Below, in pieces: positions 24,093-46,015 of a stretch of DNA of 64,000 bases (position 1 is its first letter; each line of letters opens with the position of its first letter). Position numbers and translations under genes: made by a program. The DNA is from Elephas maximus indicus (lineage: Eukaryota > Chordata > Mammalia > Proboscidea > Elephantidae), in assembly GCF_024166365.1 (NCBI RefSeq), contig NC_064837.1, positions 79,355,553 to 79,419,552 on the forward strand, read 5' to 3'. The notes under the pieces were generated by a model, which saw only the letters and a program-made list of their open reading frames with translations, did not search any database and was not told the origin of the DNA.

Positions 24093-25755
24093 TTGTTGTT
24101 GTTGTTAGGTGTCATGGAGTAGGTTCTGACTCATAGTGACCCTATATACAACAGAACAAAACACTACCCAGTCCTGTGCCGTCCTCGCAATCATTCTTAT
24201 GCTTGGTCCCGCTGTTGCAGGTACTGTGTCAATCCATCTTGTTGAGGGGCTTCCTTTTTTTCACTGACCCTCTACTTTACCAAGCATGATGAGCTTCTCC
24301 AGGGACTGGTCCCTCCTGATAACATGTCCAAAGTATGTGAGACAAAGTCTCGCCATCCTCTCTTCCAAGGAGCACTATGGCTGTATTTCTTCCAAGACAG
24401 ACTTGTTCCTGCTTTTGGCAGTCCATGGTATATTCAATATTCTTCACAACATCATAATTCAAAGGCATCAATTCTTCTTCAGTCTTCCCTATTCATTGTT
24501 CAGCTTTCACAAGCATATGAGGCAACTGAAAATATAATGGCTTGGGTCAGGAGCTCCTTAGTTCTCAGAGTGACATCTTTGTTTTTAACACTTGAAAGAG
24601 GTCTTTTGCAGCAGATTTGCCCAATGCAATACATCATTTGATTTCCTGACTGCTGCTTCCATGGGCGTTGATTGAGAAGCCAAGTAAAATGAAATCCTTG
24701 ACAACTTCGATCTTTTCTCCACTTATCATGTTGCTGATTGGTCCAGTGGTGAGGATTTTGTTTTCTTTATGTTGAGGTGTAATCCATACTGAAGGCTGAA
24801 GTCTTTGAGCTTCATCAGCAAGTGCTTCAAGTCTTCTTCACTTTGAGCAAGCAAGGTTATGTCATTTGCATATCACAGGTTGTTAACAAGACTTCCTCCG
24901 ATCCTGATGCCACATTCTTCTTCACATAGTCCAGCTTCTTGGATTATTTGCTTAGCATAAAGATTGAATGTTGTTGTTAGGTGCCGTCGAGTCAGTTCCA
25001 ACTCATAGTGACCCTATGTACAACAGAATGAAACACTGGCTGGTCCCGTGCCACTCTCAAAATCGTTGTTATGCTTGAGCTCATACAGGCTGAATAAGTG
25101 TGGTGAAAGGATACAACCCTGATGCACACCTTTCCTGACTTCAAACCACACATTGTCCTCTTGTTCTGTTCAAATGACTCCCTCTTGGTCTAAGTACAGG
25201 TTCCTCATGAGCACAATTAAGTGTTGTGGAATTCCCAGTCTTCACAATGTTAACCATAGTTTGTTCTGATCCACACAGTCTAATGCCTTTGCATAGTCAA
25301 TAAAACACAGGTAAACATCTTTCTGGTATTCTCTGCTTTCAACCAGGATCCATTTGACAACAGCAATGATATCCCTTGTTCCATGCCCTCTTCTGAATCC
25401 AGCTTGAATTTCTGGCAGTTTCCTGTCGATGTACTGCCACAGCTGCTTTTGAATGATCTTTGGCAAAATTTTACTTGTGTGTGATACTGTTTGATTTATT
25501 TCTGCATTCAGTTGGATCTCCTTTCTTTGGGTTGGGTACAAATATAGATCTCTTCCAGTCAGTTGGCCAGGTAGCTGTCTTCCAAATTTCTTGGTATAGA
25601 CAAGTAACCACTTCCAGCACTGCAACCGTTTGTTGAAACACCTGAACTGGTCTTCTGCCGTTGCTGGAGCTTTGTTTTTCACCAATGCTCTCAGTATCAG
25701 TACCATCAGTTCTTCATTGTCGGTTAGGAAGTAAGAATGTCTTTCTTTCAAAGGG
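24093..25755 (-). mobile_element. RTE/BovB-type LINE, minus strand, broken
   Basis: The minus-strand frame at 25751-25242 reads LPKIIQKQLWQYIDRKLPEI, then QAGFRRGHGTRDIIAVVKWI and YLCFIDYAKALDCVDQNKLW, the RTE reverse transcriptase. Further down, the YADD box reads Tyr-Ala-Asn-Asp with a stop just before it (about 24861-24878), so catalysis is lost. The C-terminal motif and the AACA-type tail are at 24093-24470. A SINE/RTE-tail insert lies at about 24967-25095. Confidence 0.88.
24967..25095 (-). mobile_element. Short SINE or RTE-tail insert within the RTE
   Basis: GTTGTTGTTAGGTGCCGTCG, then CAACTCATAGTGACCCTATG. Without it the RTE sequence GATTGAAT-AAGTGTGGTG would be continuous. A GATTGAAT/GCTGAAT repeat suggests a target duplication. 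Confidence 0.7.
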
Positions 25756-26600
25756 ATTATACTTTGAATCTGGACTTACAAGAACTACCAAGATCATAGC
25801 TACTTTTACAATTGAGTTAGAGCACTACAGGCTGATAGCTTCTTCCATGGAAGCCAAACTGAAATCCTGACCTTAGGTAAATGACATCTCACACTTATTT
25901 TCATTGCCTGGCCGATGGGCATAAATTAGACTGTTTTTTAACATTCCATACACATTCTACTCCACACCAATCAATTATGACCAGAAAACATACTTCAGTT
26001 TCCTCAGACGTAAAATGAAAAACGTGCTCATGTCACAGAGCAGTTGGAAATTTTTCTGGGTCTGGATCTAAGTTCAAGGTGACTTCTTTATCAGAATAAT
26101 CTTTGCACAAGGTCACAAGAAATTTAGGAATACTAGCTTCTATGTTTTGGTTTCTTATATCATAAATATGTGTAAATGCTACTAGTCTAAGTTTTATGAT
26201 ATTGCTTTTTTAAAAAATAATTACTTCTGTTATTGAAAAGTAAAAATTAATTTTTTTAAAAAAGAGGAAAATAAAGTTTTTCTATTCACGCTAGTGAGTT
26301 CTAGACCTGATGTTTCCATTCAAGTATCTTTTAAACAATGAATTTTCCAATGGTATGTATCTATATATAAGAAATTTAAATTACTACAGTGTTTATAAAC
26401 CTATGTCTAAAAGATGAACGCAATATCCGCCAATTTGTGAACGTTAAAATAATAGGCATATCTACATATAGAAAAACAGAAAAGGCCACAGAGTGACATA
26501 TCCAAAATTTGAAAGGCTTACCAGTTTTCTTCTTCCCTTTTTATAGTTTCCATATTTTTGTGCAAGGCTTCCAAAACTGAGGTGACTGGCATGTCGAGGG
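25756..26600. other. No feature recognised
   Basis: AT-rich single-copy-looking sequence. No exon, RNA gene or repeat that I can name. Confidence 0.6.
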
Positions 26601-26639
26601 TGGCTAGTTCAGGTGTAGGTCCAACTCCATTTTTGTGAT

Positions 26640-27155
26640 TTTTGCTTCTGCATTCCTGAAAGCATAACCTTGACTTCTACCTGTTCATATGCGTATGGCC
26701 TCAGGCTGCTGGCTGGCCTGTTGGAACCAGCAGAATGACTTCTTCTAATTCATATGTATATGGCCTTGGGCCTCTGGTTGGGCGGAACCATCAGACCCTG
26801 GGCCCCTATTAATCATCTGGTGATCCCCTTGCAAGCAGGCACCTCTGCAGTTACGGGTGCGTAGTTTTTACCCAATCCCCTTAACCCACAAATACTCTGT
26901 TAGCCAATCCCAACCAAAGCCTCACTTCTAGATATTCTGCTTCCCACTTTACTGGTTGCTCACCTACCAATTAGAATATTATAAGCTAAGTTCCTAATTC
27001 AACCCTATAACTATGCCTGAGTGACTGCGGCTTTTGGAGTGCGCGTTTTCACTTTGTGAGATCCAACGTATCCCCGGCTCAAGCTGCCTTTGCTCTCGAT
27101 AAATCTTTTTGCTTTCATTTTAAACAGGGTACATATTGTCACTTGACAACATTTT
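26640..27155 (+). mobile_element. Solo LTR-like element (endogenous retrovirus, class uncertain)
   Basis: A direct repeat of about 65 bp with matching words TTCATATGCGTATGGCC (26684) and TTCATATGTATATGGCC (26749) looks like a duplicated U3 enhancer. TATAA-like words precede a GC-richer part. GATAAATC near 27110 fits a poly(A) signal region. The end is CTTGACAACA. No gag, pol or env reading is attached. Boundaries are approximate. Confidence 0.6.
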
Positions 27156-27369
27156 CTTTGATATATAGAACTTTTAGAATCAGGTAACATTTGTCATTTT
27201 AATTTTTTTACTCTCAATTTCAATATATTTTCCAGGTAAGTGGGCTGTCTAGTCAAAATGTTACCCCAATTTGCAAATCGTATATTCAATAAACTTCAAT
27301 GAATTTCTATTATTAGCTTAATATGATTTTTGTTCTCACATCAGGAAAGACTAAGCGATAGAAAAGGAC

Positions 27370-27562
27370 ATCAAGTCCGGTAAAGAAGAGGGTCAGTGAA
27401 AATGAGAGAACCCCTCAATAGGACAGATTATCAAAATAGCTGCAACAATGGACTGAAACCTACCAATAATCAAGAAGATGGTAGAGGACCAGGCAATGTT
27501 TTGTTCCATTACACATGAGGTCGCCGTGAGTCAGAGCTGATTCAACAGCAACTAACAACAGC
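27370..27562 (+). mobile_element. RTE LINE 3' end
   Basis: GGTAAAGAAGAGGGTCAGTG, then CAACAATGGACTGAAACCTA and a final TTCAACAGCAACTAACAACA, matching the RTE ends at 23575 and 48450. Confidence 0.8.
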
Positions 27563-27639
27563 ATAATCTTAAAGTCTGACTACAGACTATATGAAAATCT
27601 TAAAGAGAAAAGAAAATAATATTTATAGAACTGCTACCA

Positions 27640-28320
27640 CATAAAAGGGACTATGAAGGACGCTTAATTCACCAGCACTTGGAGAGGCACTTGTTATAGT
27701 GCCAAGTGCTGTCATAAGTGCTTTACAAATACAGACTTCTTCCAATTCTTATAATAACCAAATATGTTAGCATCTATCATTATCCCATTTTCTAGATGAG
27801 GAAACTGAGGCACAGAGAGGTTAAATAACTCACCCAGGGCCACAAAGTCAATACCGGGGTTTAAGCCCAAGCAAAATGCTCTCAAGTGGTTCTCTAGGCT
27901 TCATGTCCCTGCACAGATTACCTCACTGAGTCCTCCCAAACATAACGTGAGGTTGCTGGTGTTGCTACATCCTGTTGGGTAGATTTTCAACTCCTGCAAC
28001 CTCATGTAACAAAGTAGAACTGCCCCACAGCATTACCTAGGCTGTAACCTTCATGGGACCAGATCGCCAGGTCTTTCTCCCTGGGTAGGTTCAAACCGCC
28101 AACCTTTCAGTTAGCAGCCGAGTGCTTAACCATTATGCTACCAGGGCTCTTTATAGAGCAAGGTAGCCACTATTACCCCCATTTGACACATGGAGACAGC
28201 TGAGCACACAGAGGGTAAACGATTTATCCAAGGTCATAAAGCTACTCTTGGAGCCTAGATGCAAAGCCAGGTCTGGAGACTAGAAGACTGTGCTGTTTCC
28301 ATTATGCCGTGGCTCTCCAG
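27640..28320 (-). mobile_element. MIR SINE(s), minus strand, interrupted by an AfroSINE
   Basis: CATTTTCTAGATGAGGAAAC, then TGAGGCACAGAGAGGTTAAA, is the antisense MIR core. A second MIR-like part (GGGTAAACGATTTATCCAAG, then GTCATAAAGCTA) follows at 28160-28320, after the insert at about 27950-28150. This is either one split MIR or two. Confidence 0.8.
27950..28150 (-). mobile_element. AfroSINE-type SINE (long form)
   Basis: AGTAGAACTGCCCCACAGCA, then CCAACCTTTCAGTTAGCAGC and TACCAGGGCTCT. It contains the extra block of about 40 bp around CAGGTCTTTCTCC seen in the longer subfamily. Confidence 0.85.
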
Positions 28321-28324
28321 CAAA

Positions 28325-29687
28325 CACCTAGAAAGACAGTTTTTCCAGGATCTTTAAAAACTAACATTAGAGACCACACTTTATTCTAATGCAAACTAAG
28401 TTGGGTTATACTGCTGCTATTTGACATTTTTTCTCATATTGAAGACACTCTATTTTCCAAAGAATACAAAGTAACATTTTTTTAAAAAGAAAAAACCCAG
28501 AAATTCAATAAACGGGAAGTCTATAGTAATTATTTATCTGAGGAGCTAAAAAAAAAAAAAAAAAATTTTTTTTTTTTTTAAGGCATACTAATTCCAATTT
28601 TTCTGGTCATGGACACAAACAGGCCACTTATCTTGACAACAGGCTGAAGCTGCATGCCAGGAAAGGGCTCAGATCTGGAATTCAGCCTTCTTGCTTTTAT
28701 ACTTAAATTTCCAAGCGATGTGAATTCTTAAGAGCAAGCTGCTATCTGACAATTCAGTCTTTCCCATTAGCTTTGTAAATGGCAGGAGACCAACAACAGT
28801 ACACCAGCGCCAAGTCCAGGGTTGCCCCCTGCTATACAGGGATTTAAGAACTACTTTTGTAAAACAGAACGGCTGTATTGTGGAACGTGCCTGTTTTGGC
28901 TAAGAATTATCTGCAAGATTATAATATTTAGACCAGGATACAGCTGTTTGTGACTAAGCCCAGGCCCGGGGAGTTCAGTACTGTCCGAGCATTACACGTC
29001 ACCAGACATCTGTTTCCTGTTTTCATTCTTCCCTTTATCATTCCATCCCCATTTCCTGTCACCTGTAGGCCACCTAAGACAACCACGACTGAGCAAGTCC
29101 ATATATCAGCCTGTGTGTGCCTGTCTGTTGTTTTCAACTAAAATGGCTGCTCGGGGTAACTTAGTCATTGTGCATAGAGGGGGAGAGGAAGTCTAATCCC
29201 TCAAGAGTATGTCCTGAGGCTCCAAGACACACAGTTGCCTGAGTTGACTACCTTCAGGTGACTCACTTCCTCCCTCATTTCAGATTAAGAACTTTTCCTG
29301 TTGAAGCAGTACCAGTCCCTCCAAAAGTACAATTGTGAACAAAATAACAAAAGAAAAACGAGCAGCATAAATAAGGCAAGGAATAACATACCTAGAGCAA
29401 GGCCAGCATATTCTGATACTCAAAAAATGGTACCTCTTGGGTTCTGTTTAAATTTAAGGAAGTTCATTTCTATGCAAATAGGCTGATAACAAAGTTTTCC
29501 TCAGCCTAAGCAATGTCTTTGTCATCATGGTATTAGAGCTGAAAGAGACTTTATTGGTCATTTTACACAAACGTTCTAGAAGAATGTCACTGTATTCTTT
29601 CATAGTTGAAGGAAGGTGAAGTGACTTCTCTAATGGATTCCATTTCAAATGGTTTAAGAATAATGGACCACCGTTTAAATGCTTATT
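28325..29687. other. No gene or repeat recognised except an A/T homopolymer pair
   Basis: An A-run followed directly by a T-run at about 28548-28580 could fold on itself. The rest is mixed-composition sequence without open frames of note. Confidence 0.55.
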
Positions 29688-29689
29688 AT

Positions 29690-30174
29690 GGTTTGAATTG
29701 TGTCCCCCTAAAATGTGGGTCAACTTGGCTAGGCCATGATTCCCAGCATTGTGTGGTTGTCCACCATTTTGTCATCTGATGTGATCATCCTATGTGTTGT
29801 AAATCCTGACCTCTTTGATGTTAATGAGGCGGGACACAATCTACAATGTTAGGGTGCATCTTGAGTCAGTCTCTTTTGAGATATAAAAGAGAGAAGCCAG
29901 CGGAGAGGAGGGGGATCTCATTACCATCAGGCAAGAAGAGCCAGGAGTAGAGTGCATCCTTTGGACCTAGGGTCCCTGCACTGAGAAGCTCCTAGACCAG
30001 GGGATGATTGATAACAAGGACCTTCCCCACAGGTGACACAGAAAGTCTTCCCCTGGAGTTGGCACCATAAATTCTGATGTCTAGCCTCCCAGACTACGAG
30101 AGAATAAATTTCTTTGTTAAAGCCATCCTCTTGTGGGATTTCTGATATAGCAGCACTAGATAACTAAGACAATG
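29690..30174 (+). mobile_element. MaLR-type (MLT1-like) solo LTR
   Basis: Starts TATGGTTTGAATTGTGTCCC, has CAACTTGGCTAGGCCATGAT and ATATAAAAGAGAGAAGCCAG, and ends AGAATAAATTTCTTTG, then TAGCAGCACTAGATAACTAA. The AATAAA near the end fixes the plus orientation. No internal sequence is attached. Confidence 0.75.
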
Positions 30175-30407
30175 CCCTAATAGAAAGTAGTCAGAAAAAG
30201 TGTCTCCAAAGTATATTAGATTTAAAAAGCAAGTTCAGAACAGTGTCCAAAGTATATTCTGTTTTGATTTAAAAAGAAAAAAGACCCCAAACAGTGGTTT
30301 GATTACCTCTGGGAAGTAGTTCAGGGACACGCAACAGTGACAGAATATGCACTTTTCCTTCTTACTTTTTACACTTCAGTATTATACACTTGTCAAAACA
30401 AGAATAA
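30175..30407. other. No feature recognised
   Basis: A short AT-rich stretch between an LTR and an L1 tail. Nothing supported. Confidence 0.5.
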
Positions 30408-32910
30408 ACTTTTTTTTTTTTTTTTAACATTTTATTGTGGTTTGGATGAAAGTTTACAAAGCAAATTAGTTTCCCATTCAACAATTTAAACACATTTTGT
30501 TTCATGACATTAGTTGCAACGTGACAGCACTCTACCCATTTCCTCCTTGGGTTCCCCATTTCTACTCACCCATTTTTAGTGCTCCTTCCTACCTTCTGAA
30601 CTTTGTTTTTGGGCAAATGCTGCCCTTTTGGCCTCGTATGGTTGATTATTGAGGAACATGTTCCTCACTGATGTTACTGTTCACTTTATAGGCCTGTCTA
30701 TTGTATAGGCTGAAAGGTGATCTCTGGGAATGAGTTAGTTCCAGGTTTGAAGGGTGTCTAAGGGTCATAGTCTCAGGGGTTCCACCAGTCTCTATCAGAC
30801 CAGTAAGTTTGGTCTTTTTATGAATTTGAATTTTGTTCTACATTTTTCTCCCACTGTGTCCAGGACCTTCTCTTGTGATCCTGATCAGAGCAACCAGTAG
30901 TGGTAACTAGGCACCATCTAGTTCTTCTGGTCTCAGGCTAGTGGAGGCTGTGGTTCGTGTGCTCCATTAGTCCTTTGGACTAATTGGTTCCTTGAGTCTT
31001 TGATTTTCTCCATTCTCATTTGCTCCAGAAGGGAAGAGACCAGTAGTTGTATCTTAGATGGCCACTCACAAGTTTTTAAGACCCTAGTTGCTACTCACCA
31101 AAGTAGGATGTAGAACATTGTCTTTATGGACTATGTTACTATGATTGATCTAGGTGTCACCAAGACTATGGTCCTTAGCCCTCAAGCCCAGTGACTCAGT
31201 CCTTCAAAGTGTCTGGTTATGGCTCCTTTTCAAAACTGTACCCCTTGAGTGCTCTACTGCATACATGGATGTCTTCCAGCACATACAAACATGTATGTAG
31301 AAATATCCTCTGTCAAAACCTATATAATGCTCATGGGAGTACTCCCATACACCACCCCACATCTGTTTAGCCTGCATATCTACCTATGTACCCACTTGTA
31401 CATTATTATTACAATTATTAGAGGATTGTGTATATAATAGTATTTACCATTGTTGCCTTTTACTCTTGCATACCTCCCAGTATCTTCCTTTGCCTTGGTC
31501 ATGTTGTGCTGACACCCTCCTTATTGTGTATTGCCTTTCCCTTCACCCAAGTTAATATGGGCCTACATCTAGTTAGTATGAGTCGGAATCGATTCGACAG
31601 CACTGGGTTCGGTTTTTGGTTTATCTACTTAGTGATTTTCCCTCCCCTACTTTTTTTCACCCTCCCTGGCAACCATCAAAGAATGTTTCTGTGTGTAAAC
31701 CTTTTCTTGCCTTTTTGTAATAGTGGTCTCATGCAATATTTGCCCTTATGTGATTGCCTTATTTCACCCAGCATAATGTCCTCAAGGTTCATCCATGTTG
31801 CAAAATGTTTTGCAGGTTGTTATTCTTTAACATTGCGTAGTATTCCATTGTTTGTACATACCAGTTTGTTTATGCATTCATCCACTGGTGGACATTCAGG
31901 TTGTTTCCATCTTTTTGCTATTGTGAATAATGCTGTGACAAACACAGTTGTGCATGGATCTATCCATGCCACATCTCTTATTTCTCTAGAATATATAGCT
32001 AGTAGTGGGATTGTGGATCATATGGTATCTTTTTTTTTTTTTTAATATAATTGCACTTTAGATGGAGGTTTACAGAGCAAACTAAACCAAAAAGAAAAAA
32101 AAACCAAACTCATTGTTGAATTGATTTTGATTTTAGCAACCTAGCTTCTCATTAAATAATATATGTATTGTTTTATGACATTGGTTGCCAATCCCACATG
32201 TCAGCACTCCCCTTCTCAATCTTAGGTTCCTGATTACCAGCTTTCCTGAACCCTCCTGCCTTCTCATCCTTGCCCCTGGGCTGCTGTACCCATTTAGTCT
32301 CATTTCATTTTATGGGCCTAATTTTTGGCTGAAGGGTGAACCTCAGGAGTGACTTCATTACTGAGGTAAAGGGGTGTCCAGGAGCCATTCTCTCAGGGTT
32401 TCTCTAGTCTTTGTCAGACAAGTCTGGTCTTTTTCTAGCTTTTTGAGAAAGCACCATACCATTTTCACAGTGGTTGTACCATTTCACAATCCCACCAGTA
32501 GTATATGAGAGTTCCAAACTCCCCATGCCCTCATCAGTTTTGTTTTTTTGATCATTGCATTACTGCTGGGGTGAGGTAATATCTCCTTGTTGTTTTGATT
32601 TGCATCTAATGGCTAGTGATCGCGAGCATATCTTCATGTGTTTGTTAGCACCCTGAATGTCTTCTTCAGTGAAGTGTCTGTTCATGTCCTTTGCCTATTT
32701 TTTACTTGGACTGTTTTGTTGTTGACATGTTATTTTCTATAAATTTTAGAAATTAGTCCCTTGTCAGATATGTCATTGTCAAAACTTTTTTTCAGGCTGC
32801 AGGCTCTTTTTTCACACTTTTGATCCACATAAGTGTTTAATTTTTAGTAGGTAAGAATCAACTATTTTTACAATAATTGAAAGCTCTTTGGTTTTTTTTC
32901 CAGCAGTGAC
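30408..32910 (-). mobile_element. L1, minus strand, 3' UTR and ORF2 end, interrupted
   Basis: A T-run at 30410-30425 is the poly(A). The minus strand reads into an L1 3' UTR and then the ORF2 C-terminus. On the plus strand this shows as TCTTTTTGCTATTGTGAATA and CATTGCGTAGTATTCCATTG, antisense to the usual words. It is interrupted by a truncated L1 at 32029-32445 and contains a SINE tail fragment at about 31577-31622. The 205-residue plus-strand open frame at 31428-32045 is an antisense shadow. Confidence 0.85.
32029..32445 (-). mobile_element. 5'-truncated L1 tail inserted in another L1
   Basis: A T-run at 32029-32043 begins a second minus-strand L1 3' end. The host L1 resumes at about 32446 (GAGAAAGCACCATACCATTT). 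Remnants of a SINE tail occur near 32080-32135. Confidence 0.75.
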
Positions 32911-33059
32911 TTAAAAAAAATTTTACACTCCTGACAAACTTAGTGACTCATTGTAAGTCAAGAAAAACCCATTTCCTTTATAGCTGGGCACTGTTCTTTG
33001 CAATCTATCTGCTTTGCAACCTCTCATTTCTCTTCTATACATTATACTCAAATATTGAG

Positions 33060-33298
33060 CATTGTGATCTTTTAAGATCTATCTATACGGGATCAAATTG
33101 ACAACAGCAGCTTGAAAGATTGGATAGGAAACTTAGAGGGCAGTGAATTTATAATGTGGGAGGAAAAACATGGAAAAAGGGTGGGAATGGTTGCACAACT
33201 CCAAGAATGTAATCAATGTCACTGAACTGTACGTGCAGCAACTGTTGATTTCGTTATGTTCTGCTGTGTATACTCACAACAAAAAATTATAAAAAAAA
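33060..33298 (+). mobile_element. Older L1 3' end, truncated
   Basis: AATGTAATCAATGTCACTGA, then TTCTGCTGTGTATACTCACA and an A-run. It resembles the L1 tail at about 5255-5340 but is more diverged. Confidence 0.6.
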
Positions 33299-34180
33299 AT
33301 TGTTAATGGCTTAACCATTATCATCCACTCTTATCAGAGTTGGAAAATGAATTCACTTGAAATTTGTCTCTAATTATCTATTTTTCTGGCTAATATCATA
33401 CTTAGAAGCTATCCACCTGACTTAAAAAGTCTTAAACTTTACTCTTACTCTCCCTGAGTTGGAGCTTACCATCTTGGCAATGGGTGGCAGCATTTCCCTT
33501 GGGTTGCTGATTAGAAGGGGCCACCAGTGCATTAGTAACTGCTCAAGCCCTGGCCTACCAGCCCTTACAACCAGTCCCATTTTACTCACATGTCCATAAC
33601 AATTTGCAACAGTAATAAGACAAGGCACAGATGACAAGATCTGACTAGAAATACTCCAATTATAATCTTCTTTCCACAGATGCCCAAGAAAAATTGCACC
33701 CAACAATGCTAAAACAGGCAAGGATTTCTGCTCCCCCCCAACCCCCCCCCCCCCCAAAATGTTAATTGCAATAGAGGAGATCAGACTAGAACTAAGTCTG
33801 GGCTCAACTCTGCTGAAACAAGACAGCAGAGTTCTTAAGGGCTTGGGTGGGCTAGTGGCAAATACTGAAAAATATTAAGGGGGTTTTATTGATTGGATGG
33901 GTATGTTACTAAGTTTGCAATACAGGTCATTCAACTATGAATGTTTTCTTTTTTTCTGTGATCCAGCGCCCTGGATTCCATAAGGGATGAGGTGAAGGAG
34001 GGGGAGCTAAGGAATTCTCTGGTTTGGTGTCTGGCTGGGGTAAGCGGATGGTCAGCGGTCTAGGGTCAAAAGGAAGCCTAACTAAAGTTTAGTCAAGCAG
34101 AGGAAGACATAAAAGCCATTTTGGTCAAACTACCAGGGTGTTTGTACCGTTAATTAAGATAGAACCCATGCAGATTCAGT
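33299..34180. other. Single-copy sequence downstream of MRPL15
   Basis: Contains a poly-C tract at 33733-33755. The minus-strand frame at 33757-33422 reads through that tract and resembles no protein I know. Otherwise nothing recognised. Confidence 0.5.
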
Positions 34181-34197
34181 TTCTTGCTTATCGCATT

Positions 34198-34203
34198 TTT
34201 ATT
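34198..34203 (-). terminator. MRPL15: MRPL15 polyadenylation signal AATAAA
   Basis: A canonical AATAAA on the minus strand lies about 155 bases past the stop codon. It predicts cleavage near 34175-34190 and a short 3' UTR of about 170-180 nt. It is the first canonical hexamer I saw after the stop. Confidence 0.7.
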
Positions 34204-34355
34204 CTAATTTTAGATAAAAACAAAGGAGACATGATTACACTGAAAACTAACATCAACATCTGCAGAATTAGACATTAGAGACGTCCATGAGAAATACGAA
34301 CACACCCATCCCTTGCCATCATTCTCTAACAGCACTGTTCCCTTGGAGGGGGTGC

Positions 34356-44514
<10,159 letters not shown>

Positions 44515-44817
44515 GATCCCGGGCCGAGAACCCCCAAGGGCAGCGGAGCGGAAGCCGAGCCCACGTGGCCTCCGGGCCGCGCTTTACGGCCGCTGCACCC
44601 CCCCTGCCGCACAGCAGCCCGCCACGCGCTTTGCCGCAGAGGTGCGCTGGGAACGTTGAAACGCGGCGGTGACGTCTCAAAGTCTGCGAGTTTTGGTGCT
44701 GCACTGCCCTTTGGGATAAAAATTTGGAAAAATCATGCTCTGACTTTTGGCTGCCGTTCAATATCCTGAACGGAACACGTTCTCTCATGCCACAGCAAAA
44801 GCACGCGTTGAAAATGC

Positions 44818-45000
44818 TGTGTGTTAGAGAGTATTTGGTCTGTGTTTAGCCTTGAATATTTTGTCTTACATTTGGGCCGTGTGAAGCAGTGACTTCTCCG
44901 AGCTCAGTGGTGAGCCCCGAGTAAAATACTGTAAGCGGTAAATTACTAGCATTTGAACTTGGCTGTGATACACCGTGAGGAAAGAATACAGTCCTGCTAT
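44818..45000 (+). repeat. 190-bp sequence duplicated on both sides of MRPL15 exons 1-2, copy 2
   Basis: Upstream of the promoter. The order of shared words is the same as in 43063-43252. I cannot tell a local duplication from two copies of an old dispersed repeat. Confidence 0.8.
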
Positions 45001-45104
45001 TAAAATGCCCGCTCATAACCAACATTTGAATAAGATTCAAACCCTGAATTTTATCCGCATTCACCTGTAGTGCTTTGACTGAGGCACTGAGTTATTCACT
45101 TGGT

Positions 45105-45280
45105 AGCAGTAGTGATAGGGACCATTTGAGCACTTTGTATATGCCCCACACTGTTCAGTTTGCCTTATTTGGCTTATCCAAACTAAACCGCTTGGAGAGG
45201 TAGGTTTTGTTACCACCTTTTTAATGGATTCAGACATTAAGCAGCTTGCCCATACGCTCACTGAGGCAGGCAGTCATGAA
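45105..45280 (-). mobile_element. MIR-like fragment
   Basis: GAGAGGTAGGTTTTGTTACC, then GACATTAAGCAGCTTGCCCA, weak antisense MIR core. Confidence 0.5.
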
Positions 45281-45469
45281 AAGTTATTAACCATCCCATA
45301 ATGTTTGTTTTTCAGAAAAGTCTACTCTTGCTACATTTTTGTAACAACTTTTACTGCACTTCACCATGATTGGTTGAATCGCCAAGTTTCTTTTTTCTCC
45401 AGGCAGGAGGCCGAGAAGCAGATGCACTGACTTTGAATTTACTGGCTATTTTTTTTTTTTATGACCTTC

Positions 45470-45805
45470 CTGGGGTGGCAGTAGCGAGCCATCACCATTT
45501 TTTTAGGGCTGTGGGCAATAGTTTTTGGGCAATAGTTTGAGCCTTGCTCAAAAACTCATTAACTAAAATTATGCGGACCGCACACGCATTGCAGGTCTGA
45601 AGATCCTCCCCTCACTGTTCATGAATATGTATGTTACTCCCTATAAAAGGAATAAATCTGCCCTGGTTCACGGAGCTGGCAGCCTTAGGTCGTGAGACCC
45701 TACCTGCTTCCCAGTTTGCAAACTGTGAATAAACCTCTCTGTTCTTTCAGTGCTGCACCTGGCTGACTTCAGTTTGCTAGTCTGCTTGACAGGAACTTAT
45801 TAGTT
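45470..45805 (+). mobile_element. ERV-like solo LTR upstream of MRPL15
   Basis: TATAAAAGG near 45643, GGTCGTGAGACCC, AATAAACCTCTCTGTTCTTT near 45730, then TTTGCTAGTCTGCTTGACAG. The layout (TATA box, poly(A) signal about 85 bases on, short end) is that of a retroviral LTR. It points away from MRPL15. No internal viral sequence is attached. Confidence 0.65.
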
Positions 45806-45854
45806 GACGGCGTCATCACAACCAGCAAGTGGCAGAGCCAGGTTTCAAATTTAC

Positions 45855-46015
45855 AGTCTCCTGGTGGTGCAGTGGTTAAGAGTTGAGGCTGCTAACCAAA
45901 AGGTCAGCAGTTCAAATCCATCTGCTGCTCCTTGGAAGCCCTACGGAGCAGTTCTACTCTGTCCTAGAGGGTCGCTAGGAGTCAAAATCAACTGAACGCA
46001 ATGAGTTGGGTTTGG
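45855..46015 (+). mobile_element. AfroSINE-type SINE
   Basis: CTCCTGGTGGTGCAGTGGTT, then GGTCAGCAGTTCAAATCCAT, GGGTCGCTAGGAGTC and AATGAGTTGGGTTTGG. Confidence 0.9.

Noticed and set aside
31428-32045. 205-residue plus-strand open frame
   Set aside because: It is the reverse complement of L1 ORF2 and 3' UTR sequence, and ends in an A/T-run.
33422-33757. 111-residue minus-strand open frame just downstream of MRPL15
   Set aside because: It begins in a poly-C tract (poly-Gly) and has no recognisable domain.
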